From JAGVSR01 sp033765145 (GTDB taxonomy: Bacteria; Pseudomonadota; Alphaproteobacteria; Rhizobiales; Hyphomicrobiaceae), in assembly GCA_033765145.1 (NCBI GenBank), contig JANRIH010000028.1, forward strand, positions 1 to 64,000: a stretch of 64,000 nt of DNA. The letters run 5' to 3'. This document shows positions 16,247 through 23,592 of the stretch, piece after piece; the first letter of the stretch is position 1; every line of letters begins with the position of its first letter. Position numbers and translations under genes: made by a program. Below the pieces are notes generated by a model. It was given only the letters and a program-made list of their open reading frames with translations, was not told where the DNA came from and did not search any database.

Positions 16247-18025
16247 ATGGCCGACGAAAAGCCGGAGATCAAACTTCCCGATCCGACCGAGTTCGCGAAG
16301 AACATGGTTCTGATCACCGAGCGCAGCCAGAAGCTGGTGGCCGAGTTCGTCAAGCGTCAGAAGCGCCGCGGTGGCGCCGATCCGCTGAACGTAGGTAGCG
16401 CCTTCATCGAGATGACCGCGCGCATGCTGGCCTCGCCCCGGCGCCTCATCGAGGCTCAGCTCGACCTGATCAAGGCCTACTCCGAGCTTTGGCATCATAC
16501 GGCCGCCCGCATGATGGGCGCCACGCCGGAACCGCCGATAAAGCCCGAGCGCAACGACCGCCGGTTCCGGGACGCCGCCTGGGACGAAAGCCACATCTTC
16601 GATTTCGTGAAGCAGTCGTACCTGCTGACCGCCCGCTGGCTGCAGCGCACTGTCCGTCAAGTCGAGGGACTGGACGAGGCGACGGCGAAGAAGGTCGATT
16701 TCTATACGCGCCAGTTCGTCGATGCGATGGCGCCGTCGAACTTCCTTCTCACCAACCCGGAAGTGCTGAAGACGACGCTCGAGAGCAACGGCGAGAATCT
16801 CGTCCGCGGCCTGGAGGCCATGCTGCAGGACCTCGAGGACGGTGAAGGAACCTTCGCCGTCAAGATGACCAACATGAAGTCGTTCCGGATCGGCGAGAAC
16901 ATCGCCACCACACCCGGCAAGGTGGTGTTCCGGAACCGCATCTTCGAGCTGCTGCAGTTCACCCCGACGACGGAGAAGGTCTACAAGCGCCCCCTGCTCA
17001 TCTTCCCGCCCTGGATCAACAAGTACTACATCCTCGACCTGCGCGAGGATAACTCGTTCATCCGCTGGATGGTGGCACGCGGCTATACCGTGTTCGTCGT
17101 CTCCTGGGTCAATCCCGACGAGAACCTGGCCGAGGTCAGCTTCGAGGACTACCTGACCGAGGGCATCGTCGCCGCCACCGACGCCGTCTGCGCGGCCACC
17201 GGTGAGAAGGAACTGACGGCCATCGGCTACTGTATCGGCGGCACGCTCCTGGCTTCCGCGCTCGCCTACATGACGGCGACCGGCGACAAGAGGATCAAGG
17301 CGGCGACCTTCTTCGCCTCGCAGGTCGATTTCTCCGAAGCCGGCGAACTGATGGTCTTCATCGATGAGGAACAGCTCCGCCATCTGGAAGAACTGATGCA
17401 CGCCCGCGGCTATCTCGACGGGCGGGACATGTCGAACACCTTCAACATGCTGCGGGCCAACGACCTGATCTGGTCGTTCGTGGTCAACAACTACCTCCTG
17501 GGGCGCGACCCCTTCCCCTTCGACCTGCTGTACTGGAACGCCGATTCAACCCGCATGCCGGCGGCGATGCACAGCTTCTACCTGCGCAACATGTACCAGC
17601 GGAACCTGCTGGCGAAGCCCGGCGGCCTGGAAATGCACGGCGTGCCGATCGACCTCGGCCGGGTGAAGATTCCGATCTACCTGCAGTCGGCCCGCGAGGA
17701 CCACATCGCGCCGGCCCGGTCCGTGTACAAGGCGACCAGCCTCTTCGGCGGGCCGGTCCGCTTCATGATGGCGGGCTCCGGCCACATCGCCGGCGTGGTC
17801 AACCCGCCGCACCACAAGAAGTACCAGCACTGGATCAGCGAGGCGAAGACTCTGGCGCCGACGGTCGAGCAGTGGCTGGCCGAGGCGAAGGAGATCCCGG
17901 GCTCCTGGTGGGAGGACTGGGACCGCTGGCTGGCGCCAAAGTCGGGTCCCCTGGTGAAGGCGCGGAAGCCAGGCGGGAAGCTGAAGCCGCTCTGCGATGC
18001 TCCTGGAACCTACGTGCGGGCGTAG
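16247..18025 (+). CDS. phaC: Class I poly(3-hydroxyalkanoate) synthase PhaC
   Basis: This 592-residue alpha/beta-hydrolase-fold enzyme polymerises 3-hydroxyacyl-CoA into storage granules. The modified lipase box GYCIGG carries the catalytic Cys329. The catalytic Asp (SAREDHIAPA) and His (GSGHIAGVVNPP) follow, and the C-terminal GSWWEDWDRWL motif is present. The length fits class I enzymes (about 590 residues, no PhaE/PhaR partner needed). The start at MADEKPEI follows an AGGGAC ribosome-binding site. The upstream in-frame extension crosses a divergent promoter region and is rejected. phaA and phaB are not in the window. The 3' end overlaps the convergent MFS gene by 16 bases. Confidence 0.96.
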   Translation: MADEKPEIKLPDPTEFAKNMVLITERSQKLVAEFVKRQKRRGGADPLNVGSAFIEMTARMLASPRRLIEAQLDLIKAYSELWHHTAARMMGATPEPPIKPERNDRRFRDAAWDESHIFDFVKQSYLLTARWLQRTVRQVEGLDEATAKKVDFYTRQFVDAMAPSNFLLTNPEVLKTTLESNGENLVRGLEAMLQDLEDGEGTFAVKMTNMKSFRIGENIATTPGKVVFRNRIFELLQFTPTTEKVYKRPLLIFPPWINKYYILDLREDNSFIRWMVARGYTVFVVSWVNPDENLAEVSFEDYLTEGIVAATDAVCAATGEKELTAIGYCIGGTLLASALAYMTATGDKRIKAATFFASQVDFSEAGELMVFIDEEQLRHLEELMHARGYLDGRDMSNTFNMLRANDLIWSFVVNNYLLGRDPFPFDLLYWNADSTRMPAAMHSFYLRNMYQRNLLAKPGGLEMHGVPIDLGRVKIPIYLQSAREDHIAPARSVYKATSLFGGPVRFMMAGSGHIAGVVNPPHHKKYQHWISEAKTLAPTVEQWLAEAKEIPGSWWEDWDRWLAPKSGPLVKARKPGGKLKPLCDAPGTYVRA

Positions 18026-19224
18026 GCCCGCGCCTCCCGTCCAACACCCATCACCGTGACCACGGCAACAGCCAACACGGCGCCGACGGCGACGAAGATC
18101 GTCTGCGGATGGCCATGGTCCAGCAGCCAGCCAAAGACCACCGGCGTGGCGGCGGAACCGATATCGAGCCCGGAGTAGACGAAGCCGTAGACGCGGCCCG
18201 AGGATCCCTTGGGCGTGACCGCCCGGATCAGCATGTCCCGCGAGGGATTTGTCGTCCCGATGCAGAAGCCGCTCAGGCCCAGCAGGAAAACCAGCAGCGG
18301 CGCGGGCACGGCGCCGGTGGCCAAGACCAGTGCCACCGCGGCACCGACGAGGAGCCCGGTTGTGGCCACCAGGTCGTGCCGGCTGGTGCGGTCGGCCAGG
18401 ATGCCACCGAAAAGGACGCCCGCCGCCCCACCCAGGAGCAGCGTCGTCAGGATCAGCTGGCCGTGTTCCATGGCGATCCCATAGAGCGCGCCGAGTGTCG
18501 CCACCAGAAAGGTCTGCTGGCCGATCTGGGCCATGGCGAGCAGGACGAAGAACGCGAAGCAGAGCAGCACCGGCACCTGGAACAGCGCCCTGGCACTCAA
18601 GGGCGGCGGGGGTGCTTCTCCCTCGCGGGCAGGCTGTTCGCTGCGCAGCAGATCGCGCTCGAAAACGATGACCAGGGCCATCGCCAGGCCGACGCAGCCC
18701 ATGGCCACCAGCGCTCCACGCCAGCCCAATGCCAGGGCGAGCGGCGCCGCCACCGCCGGCGCCAGGGCATAGCCGAGCGTGCCGAAGACACCGTGGACGC
18801 TGAAGGCCCGGCCGATCCGCCGGTCGCTGACAGCGTTGTTCAGGATCGAAAAGTCGGCCGGGTGGTAGACGCTGTTCCCGAGCGCGACAATGGCGACGGC
18901 GGCGAGCAGCGTGGGATAGTTCGGTGCCAGGCCGGCAAGCGCCGTACCGACCCCGCCCAGCACCAGTCCGGCGACCAGCACGCGGTAGCCTCCGAAGCGA
19001 TCAACCACGAATCCCGCCAGCGGCTGGCAGAGACCGGAGATCGCGTACATCAGCGTGATGGCGAAGCCGAGCGCCGTGTAGCTGACATCGAGATCGGTGA
19101 TGATCGCCGGAAACAGCGGCGCCAGCGCGAGCTGGTAGAAGTGGCTGACGCCATGGGCGACGCCGATCGATCCGATCACCCGCGCATCGCGGGTCCAGCC
19201 GTCCGTGCTCGCCGCGATGCTCAT
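18010..19224 (-). CDS. Major facilitator superfamily transporter
   Basis: This 404-residue protein has about 12 hydrophobic helices and MFS motifs: AGFVVDRFGGYRV in loop 2-3 and the related ADRTSRHDL between helices 8 and 9. It is an inner-membrane secondary transporter, with no residues that fix its substrate. Some cyanate or drug-type MFS proteins have similar size. The start follows the gamma-carbonic anhydrase-distal side of the cluster, and the 4-base gap to the carbonic anhydrase gene's stop suggests an argC-carbonic anhydrase-MFS strand group. Confidence 0.85.
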   Translation of the reverse strand: MSIAASTDGWTRDARVIGSIGVAHGVSHFYQLALAPLFPAIITDLDVSYTALGFAITLMYAISGLCQPLAGFVVDRFGGYRVLVAGLVLGGVGTALAGLAPNYPTLLAAVAIVALGNSVYHPADFSILNNAVSDRRIGRAFSVHGVFGTLGYALAPAVAAPLALALGWRGALVAMGCVGLAMALVIVFERDLLRSEQPAREGEAPPPPLSARALFQVPVLLCFAFFVLLAMAQIGQQTFLVATLGALYGIAMEHGQLILTTLLLGGAAGVLFGGILADRTSRHDLVATTGLLVGAAVALVLATGAVPAPLLVFLLGLSGFCIGTTNPSRDMLIRAVTPKGSSGRVYGFVYSGLDIGSAATPVVFGWLLDHGHPQTIFVAVGAVLAVAVVTVMGVGREARAYART

Positions 19225-19228
19225 GCGC

Positions 19229-19756
19229 TCAGCCTTTCAGCGCCAGCCGGTATTCGGCGCCGAGCTTCGAGTAGCTTGCCGCCGTATTCCCGAGGGTCGC
19301 GCGCTGTTCCTCGGTCAGGGGCCGCAGCAGCTTGGCCGGGCTGCCGCCCCAGAGTTCGCCCCTCGGCACCCGCTTGCCGGGGGTGAGCAGCGAGCCGGCC
19401 GCTAGCATGGCGCCACCTTCTACGATGCAACCGTCCATCACCGTCGACTTCATGCCCACGAATGCCCCCGCTTCAAGCGTGCAGCCGTGGATCAGCGCCA
19501 TGTGGCCGATGGTGACGTCATCGCCGATGTAGCAGCCGAACTTCCCCTTGCTGACATGCACCACGGTGCCGTCCTGGATGTTCGCCCGGTCGCCGATCCG
19601 AATCTCGTGCACGTCGCCGCGGATGATGCAGCCGAACCAGATGTTCGCCTCACGCCCGATCACCACGTCACCGATGACAGTGGCGTTGGGAGCAATGAAG
19701 GCATCCTCCGCGATACGCGGCAGGATGCCCCTGAAGGGAAGACGAAGACCGCTCAT
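19229..19756 (-). CDS. Gamma-carbonic anhydrase family protein
   Basis: This 175-residue left-handed beta-helix protein is built of hexapeptide repeats (ATVIGDVVIGREANIWFG, IGDRANIQDGTVVH, IGDDVTIGHMALIHG). The three His ligands expected for the metal site are in VVHVS, IGHMALIHG. Family members are carbonic anhydrases or related zinc acyl/hydratase proteins of the cytoplasm. Activity cannot be told from sequence. Its start overlaps the argC stop by 4 bases, a neighbourhood seen repeatedly in alphaproteobacteria. Confidence 0.92.
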   Translation of the reverse strand: MSGLRLPFRGILPRIAEDAFIAPNATVIGDVVIGREANIWFGCIIRGDVHEIRIGDRANIQDGTVVHVSKGKFGCYIGDDVTIGHMALIHGCTLEAGAFVGMKSTVMDGCIVEGGAMLAAGSLLTPGKRVPRGELWGGSPAKLLRPLTEEQRATLGNTAASYSKLGAEYRLALKG

Positions 19757-20802
19757 GGGAACATCGGTACCTGTTCTAGGCTCATTGTTTCCGGCAGCCC
19801 GAAGGCCACGTTCATGTTCTGCACCGCCTGGCCGGAGGCACCCTTGACCAGGTTGTCGATGGCCGAGACCAGGATCGTCCGGCCGGGCAGACGGTCGGCG
19901 AAGACGCCGATCAGGCAGTGGTTCGACCCGCGCACATGGCGGGTCGCCGGCAGCATGCCCTGGGGCACCACCCGCACGAAGGGTTCGTCGCGGTAGCGGG
20001 AAACCAGGGCCGCCCGAATGTCCTCCGTCGTCGCGCCGCCGGCCGATCTTACATAGATGGTCGAGAGCAACCCGCGGTTCATCGGCATCATGTGCGGCGT
20101 GAAATTGACAACGATCGGCCGGCCCGCGGCCTTCGACAATTCCTGCTCAATCTCGGGGGCATGCCGGTGCGAGGCGATGCCATAGGCGTGGATGCCTTCG
20201 GCCACCTCTGCATAGAGGCTGCTCTCCTTCGCCGCACGGCCGGCGCCGGTAACGCCCGACTTCGCGTCGATGATGATGTCGTCGGCATCGATCAGTCCCG
20301 CCTCGACCAGCGGCACCAGCGGCAGTTGGGCCGAGGTCGGATAGCAGCCGGGACAGGCCACGATCCGCGCCCGCCGGATAGCCTCGCGGGCCAGTTCTGT
20401 CACAGCGTAGACGGCGTCCGGCTGAAGGTCAGGAGCCTGGTGGGGATGGCCGTAGACCTGGGCATAGGTATCGAGGTCGGTCAGGCGGAAGTCGGCCGAG
20501 ATGTCGATGACCTTGAGATGCCGCGGCAGCGAAGCCACGATCTTCTGGGTCGTGCCATGCGGCAGAGCACAGAAAACCAGCTCTATCCCGGCCCAGTTCA
20601 CCTGGTCTACCGAGACGAGGTCGGGGAGGCCGAGCCCGCCCAGGTGCGGGAAGACGGTATCGATCGCTTCGCCCGCCTTCCGATCGGCCGTGAGGGCGCG
20701 GATGTCTACACCCGGATGACGCACCAGCAGGCGCAGCAGTTCGGCACCCGTGTAGCCGCTGGCGCCCAGGATCGCGACCGGAATCCGCCGCTGTGTCATC
20801 AC
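19753..20802 (-). CDS. argC: N-acetyl-gamma-glutamyl-phosphate reductase
   Basis: This 349-residue NADPH-dependent reductase performs the third step of arginine synthesis. The N-terminal nucleotide-binding motif is GASGYTGAELLRLL and the catalytic Cys sits in VACPGCYPTSAQLPL. The C-terminal motifs HAYGIASHRHAPEIEQEL and TPHMMPMNRGLL are conserved. Full length. A second ATG follows the first immediately. It is separated from rpsI by a strong terminator, so it has its own promoter within 20803-20832 or beyond. Confidence 0.97.
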   Translation of the reverse strand: MMTQRRIPVAILGASGYTGAELLRLLVRHPGVDIRALTADRKAGEAIDTVFPHLGGLGLPDLVSVDQVNWAGIELVFCALPHGTTQKIVASLPRHLKVIDISADFRLTDLDTYAQVYGHPHQAPDLQPDAVYAVTELAREAIRRARIVACPGCYPTSAQLPLVPLVEAGLIDADDIIIDAKSGVTGAGRAAKESSLYAEVAEGIHAYGIASHRHAPEIEQELSKAAGRPIVVNFTPHMMPMNRGLLSTIYVRSAGGATTEDIRAALVSRYRDEPFVRVVPQGMLPATRHVRGSNHCLIGVFADRLPGRTILVSAIDNLVKGASGQAVQNMNVAFGLPETMSLEQVPMFP

Positions 20803-20832
20803 CTTTCCTCCACTGAAGGGAAGCCTAAAACA

Positions 20833-20859
20833 AAAAGGGCGCCGTAGAGGCGCCCTTTT
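20833..20859 (-). terminator. Rho-independent terminator of the rplM-rpsI operon
   Basis: A perfect 11-bp stem (AAAAGGGCGCC with GGCGCCCTTTT) encloses a 5-base loop, 36 bases after the rpsI stop. On the minus strand the stem ends in a U run, and on the plus strand it also ends in four Ts, so it could act in both directions. Confidence 0.85.
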
Positions 20860-20894
20860 CGCATGCCCCCATGTCGGGGGCGTGTATGCGACGC

Positions 20895-21371
20895 CTAGCG
20901 CTTGGAGAACTGGAAGCTACGTCGAGCCTTCGGCTTGCCGTACTTCTTGCGTTCGACCACGCGCGGATCGCGGGTGAGGAAGCCGACCTGCTTCAGCACA
21001 GGGCGCAGCGCCGGCTCATAGAGAGACAGCGCCTTGCTGATCCCGTGGCGCACGGCACCGGCCTGGCCGGAAAGGCCACCGCCGACGACAGTGCACACGA
21101 CGTCATAGCTGTTGAACCGGTCGGATACCTGGAACGGCTGTCCGATCAGCATGCGCAGCACCGGACGGGCGAAGTAGATGGTGCTCTCGCGGCCATTGAC
21201 CAGGACTTTGCCGGAGCCCGGCTTCAGCCACACGCGGGCGATGGCGTTTTTCCGCTTGCCGGTCGCATAGGCACGACCCTGGGCATCGATCTTCTGCTCA
21301 TGGACGGGCTTTTCAGCCTGGCCCGCCTGACCGAGTGAACGGAGATCGCTGAGAACGCGGCCTTCGGCCAT
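20895..21371 (-). CDS. rpsI: 30S ribosomal protein S9
   Basis: This 158-residue protein contains the S9 core (YATGKRKNAIARVWLKPGSGKVLVNGR, read in parts) and the basic tail RKKYGKPKARRSFQFSKR that reaches the P-site tRNA. The roughly 30-residue N-terminal extension is usual in alphaproteobacteria. It lies 2 bases after rplM, the universal L13-S9 operon. Confidence 0.98.
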   Translation of the reverse strand: MAEGRVLSDLRSLGQAGQAEKPVHEQKIDAQGRAYATGKRKNAIARVWLKPGSGKVLVNGRESTIYFARPVLRMLIGQPFQVSDRFNSYDVVCTVVGGGLSGQAGAVRHGISKALSLYEPALRPVLKQVGFLTRDPRVVERKKYGKPKARRSFQFSKR

Positions 21372-21373
21372 GT

Positions 21374-21841
21374 TCAGGCCCTCCTCTTGTTCTTCGGGTT
21401 GAGCGCGGCGACGTCGAGTGCCGTCGGCTGCTGCGCCTCATGGGGATGGGCCGGGCCGGCATAGACCCGCAGGTTGCCGAACTGGCGACGGGCCAGCGGG
21501 CTGTCCTTGGGGAGCATGCGCTCCACCGCCTTCTCGATCACACGCTCGGGATGCTTGCCGTCCAGGATGGAACCCAGGGTACGGCCCTTGATTCCGCCCG
21601 GATGGCCGGTGTGCCAGTAGAACACCTCGTTCTCGCGCTTGCGGCCGGTCAGGTGCACCTTCTCGGCATTGACGACGATGACGTTGTCGCCGCAATCAAC
21701 GTGAGGGGTGTAGCGCGGGGTGTGCTTGCCGCGCAGACGCATGGCGATGACGGTCGCCAGCCGCCCCAGGACGAGGCCGTCTGCGTCGATCACGACCCAG
21801 CTCTTGTTCACCTCGGCGGGCTTAATGTTGTAGGTCTTCAT
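21374..21841 (-). CDS. rplM: 50S ribosomal protein L13
   Basis: This 155-residue protein matches L13: VVIDADGLVLGRLATVIAMRLRGKHTPRYTPH, GDNVIVVNAEKVHLTG, YWHTGHPGGIKGRTLG and VERMLPKDSPLARRQFGNLRVYAG, each read as part of one continuous family pattern. It is the first gene of the rplM-rpsI operon. The 171-base upstream region holds repeated CCGCAG boxes around a TATA-like sequence. Confidence 0.98.
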   Translation of the reverse strand: MKTYNIKPAEVNKSWVVIDADGLVLGRLATVIAMRLRGKHTPRYTPHVDCGDNVIVVNAEKVHLTGRKRENEVFYWHTGHPGGIKGRTLGSILDGKHPERVIEKAVERMLPKDSPLARRQFGNLRVYAGPAHPHEAQQPTALDVAALNPKNKRRA

Positions 21842-21952
21842 GGCACCATTGCCTTGGGGGCGAGACGTCGCGCGAGATGCGCAAGCGTCCCCGGAGAGCG
21901 GCGGAACCTAGTTTCGCTGTCCGTTGCAGTCAACCGGATTCGTCCCGGAATT

Positions 21953-21987
21953 CCGCAGATTCTGACTGCGGTACTATAATACCGCAG
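21953..21987 (-). promoter_or_regulatory. Inverted CCGCAG boxes around a TATA-like element upstream of rplM
   Basis: Three copies of CCGCAG or its complement (21953-21958, 21966-21971, 21982-21987) flank the AT-rich core. The last two form an 8-bp dyad (CTGCGGTA, TACCGCAG) around CTATAA. On the minus strand this gives TATTATAGT, a plausible -10 element about 130 bases before rplM. No convincing -35 box was found. Confidence 0.4.
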
Positions 21988-22012
21988 AGAAAAGGCTAGG
22001 TGCGATCGGCAT

Positions 22013-22429
22013 TCAGCTGCCCTGCTGGGGCGGGATCGAATAGGTGACCGAGGCATGCGCCACGATCGGCCCGCCCTCGGCCCCCCGCAGCCGGAAGTCG
22101 CCGACGGCAATGCGCTTGCCAAGTTTCAGCAGTTCGCCTTCGGCCAGGAGATCGCCATGCGGCGGCTTCCTCAGGAAATCGATGTTGAGGTTGGTGGTAA
22201 CCGCCAGCGCAACCGGGCCGATCTGGGCCAGCAACAGCAGGTACATGCCCAAATCCACCAGCGTCATCATGCTTGGGCCGGAAATCGTTCCACCTGGGCG
22301 CAGGTTGTTTGCATTGGCTGGCAGGCGGACAGTGATCGACCGGTCGTCAATCCTTTCCACCCGGACGCCCAATCCTCCGACCTCGGGAAACTCGGCCTTC
22401 AGGAAGGCTTCCAACTCTGCGATCGACAT
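22013..22429 (-). CDS. PaaI-type hotdog thioesterase
   Basis: This 138-residue protein is a single hotdog domain of the PaaI/YdiI type: NLRPGGTISGPSMMTLVDLGMYLLLLAQIG, ALAVTTNLNIDFLRKP and LLAEGELLKLGKRIAVGDFRL, read in parts. Family members hydrolyse acyl-CoA thioesters. In place of the usual GGV..ALADTA motif there is SGPSMMTLVDLG, with the Asp conserved. The start at MSIAELEAF is chosen from family length. The gene is divergent from the trypsin-like protein at 22.5 kb. Confidence 0.85.
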   Translation of the reverse strand: MSIAELEAFLKAEFPEVGGLGVRVERIDDRSITVRLPANANNLRPGGTISGPSMMTLVDLGMYLLLLAQIGPVALAVTTNLNIDFLRKPPHGDLLAEGELLKLGKRIAVGDFRLRGAEGGPIVAHASVTYSIPPQQGS

Positions 22430-22535
22430 TACCGGCACGCCCGATTCCTCCCACAAGTACGGCCTATACTGGCGATGACGCACGCCCCTTCGAAGCCTAA
22501 AGTACCCTCGTCGTGGCCGGTCGAAGGGTGCCCGG

Positions 22536-23525
22536 ATGTTTCGTCGGAGGGCTGTATCGCTGTTGCTGGCGTGGTTGCTGGCGCCCCTGCCCGCGCTGGC
22601 GCAGACCACGGGTCTCGATACCGCACTCGGCGCCGTCCTCCGCCTGGAAGCCGAGGTGCCGAGCGATTCGCGCAGCGCTTCCACCCTCGGCGCCCAGCGC
22701 GAAGGTAACGGCATTGTCATCGATGGCGGCGGGTTGGTGCTGACCATCGGCTACCTGATCGTCGAAGCGCAGAACGTGACGCTGCACCGCAAGGACGGAC
22801 GGCGTGTCCCGGCCGAGGTCATCGGTTACGACCACGACACCGGATTCGGCCTTGTGCGTGCCCTTGCCCCGCTGGAGGCGAAACCTATTCCCCTCGGCCG
22901 CTCGAGCGAGGTGAAGGCGGGCGAAAAGGTACTCGCCGTAGGCCACGGGGGCAGCAGCGATGCCGTTGCGGCACTGGTCGTCTCCCGCCGCGAGTTTGCC
23001 GGCTACTGGGAGTATCTCCTCGATCAGGCGCTCTTCACCTCGCCGCCGCATCAGAACTGGGGCGGTACCGCGCTGGTCGACCGTAACGGCAACCTGGTGG
23101 GCGTGGGTTCGCTCTTCATCGGCGATGCGGCGGGCGACGGGCGTGGCACGCCCGGCAACCTGTTCGTTCCCATCGACCTGCTGAAACCCATCCTGTCCGA
23201 CCTTCTGATCGACGGGCGGTCGTCCAATTCCGATCGCCCGTGGATCGGCATCACCGTCAACGGCGAAGTCGGCAGCCATCCCATGCTGACCCGGCTGACC
23301 AAGGGCGGGCCGGCAGAGAAGGCAGGACTCTTGCCCGGTGACATCATCGTCGGGGTCGGCGACAAGAAAATCAGCAATCCGGCACAACTCTACAGAAGCA
23401 TGTGGGCACTCGGCGACGCGGGCGTACGCGTCCAGCGCAAGGTCGTGCGCGGCAACGACCTCAAAGAGATCGAGATCCAATCGGTCAGCCGGTACGACTT
23501 TCTCAAGCTGAAGCGGACCTACTGA
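22536..23525 (+). CDS. Trypsin-like (HtrA/DegP-like) PDZ protein lacking catalytic His and Ser
   Basis: This 329-residue exported protein has a signal peptide (to ALA-QTT, about residue 22), a trypsin-like domain and a C-terminal PDZ domain (GGPAEKAGLLPGDIIVGVGDKKI). The fold motifs of S1C proteases are present, but the catalytic His position reads Tyr73 (VLTIGYLIVEA instead of TNNHVV). The GNSGGP loop reads QNWGGT, so Trp175 replaces the nucleophile Ser. Asp101 seems kept. It is therefore predicted to be a periplasmic pseudoprotease that may bind substrates or regulate a partner. A sequencing error cannot explain two separate substitutions in an intact frame. Confidence 0.85.
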   Translation: MFRRRAVSLLLAWLLAPLPALAQTTGLDTALGAVLRLEAEVPSDSRSASTLGAQREGNGIVIDGGGLVLTIGYLIVEAQNVTLHRKDGRRVPAEVIGYDHDTGFGLVRALAPLEAKPIPLGRSSEVKAGEKVLAVGHGGSSDAVAALVVSRREFAGYWEYLLDQALFTSPPHQNWGGTALVDRNGNLVGVGSLFIGDAAGDGRGTPGNLFVPIDLLKPILSDLLIDGRSSNSDRPWIGITVNGEVGSHPMLTRLTKGGPAEKAGLLPGDIIVGVGDKKISNPAQLYRSMWALGDAGVRVQRKVVRGNDLKEIEIQSVSRYDFLKLKRTY

Positions 23526-23543
23526 GGTTACCATTCGGTAACC
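23526..23543. repeat. Small perfect dyad GGTTACC-N4-GGTAACC
   Basis: Two 7-base arms with a 4-base spacer (ATTC) start at the base after the pseudoprotease stop codon and lie 50 bases before the next start. No U run follows, so an operator or RNA-processing hairpin is as likely as a terminator. Confidence 0.4.
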
Positions 23544-23592
23544 ATGGATCTTCACGGCACGTTAGCCGAGCCCGCGCAACACTCCGGGCGTT

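Noticed and set aside
14870..17401. An 843-codon minus-strand frame running from the OmpA lipoprotein into phaC
   Set aside because: The family-like part ends at the lipoprotein signal near 16066. The rest is antisense to phaC, so only the shorter gene is called.
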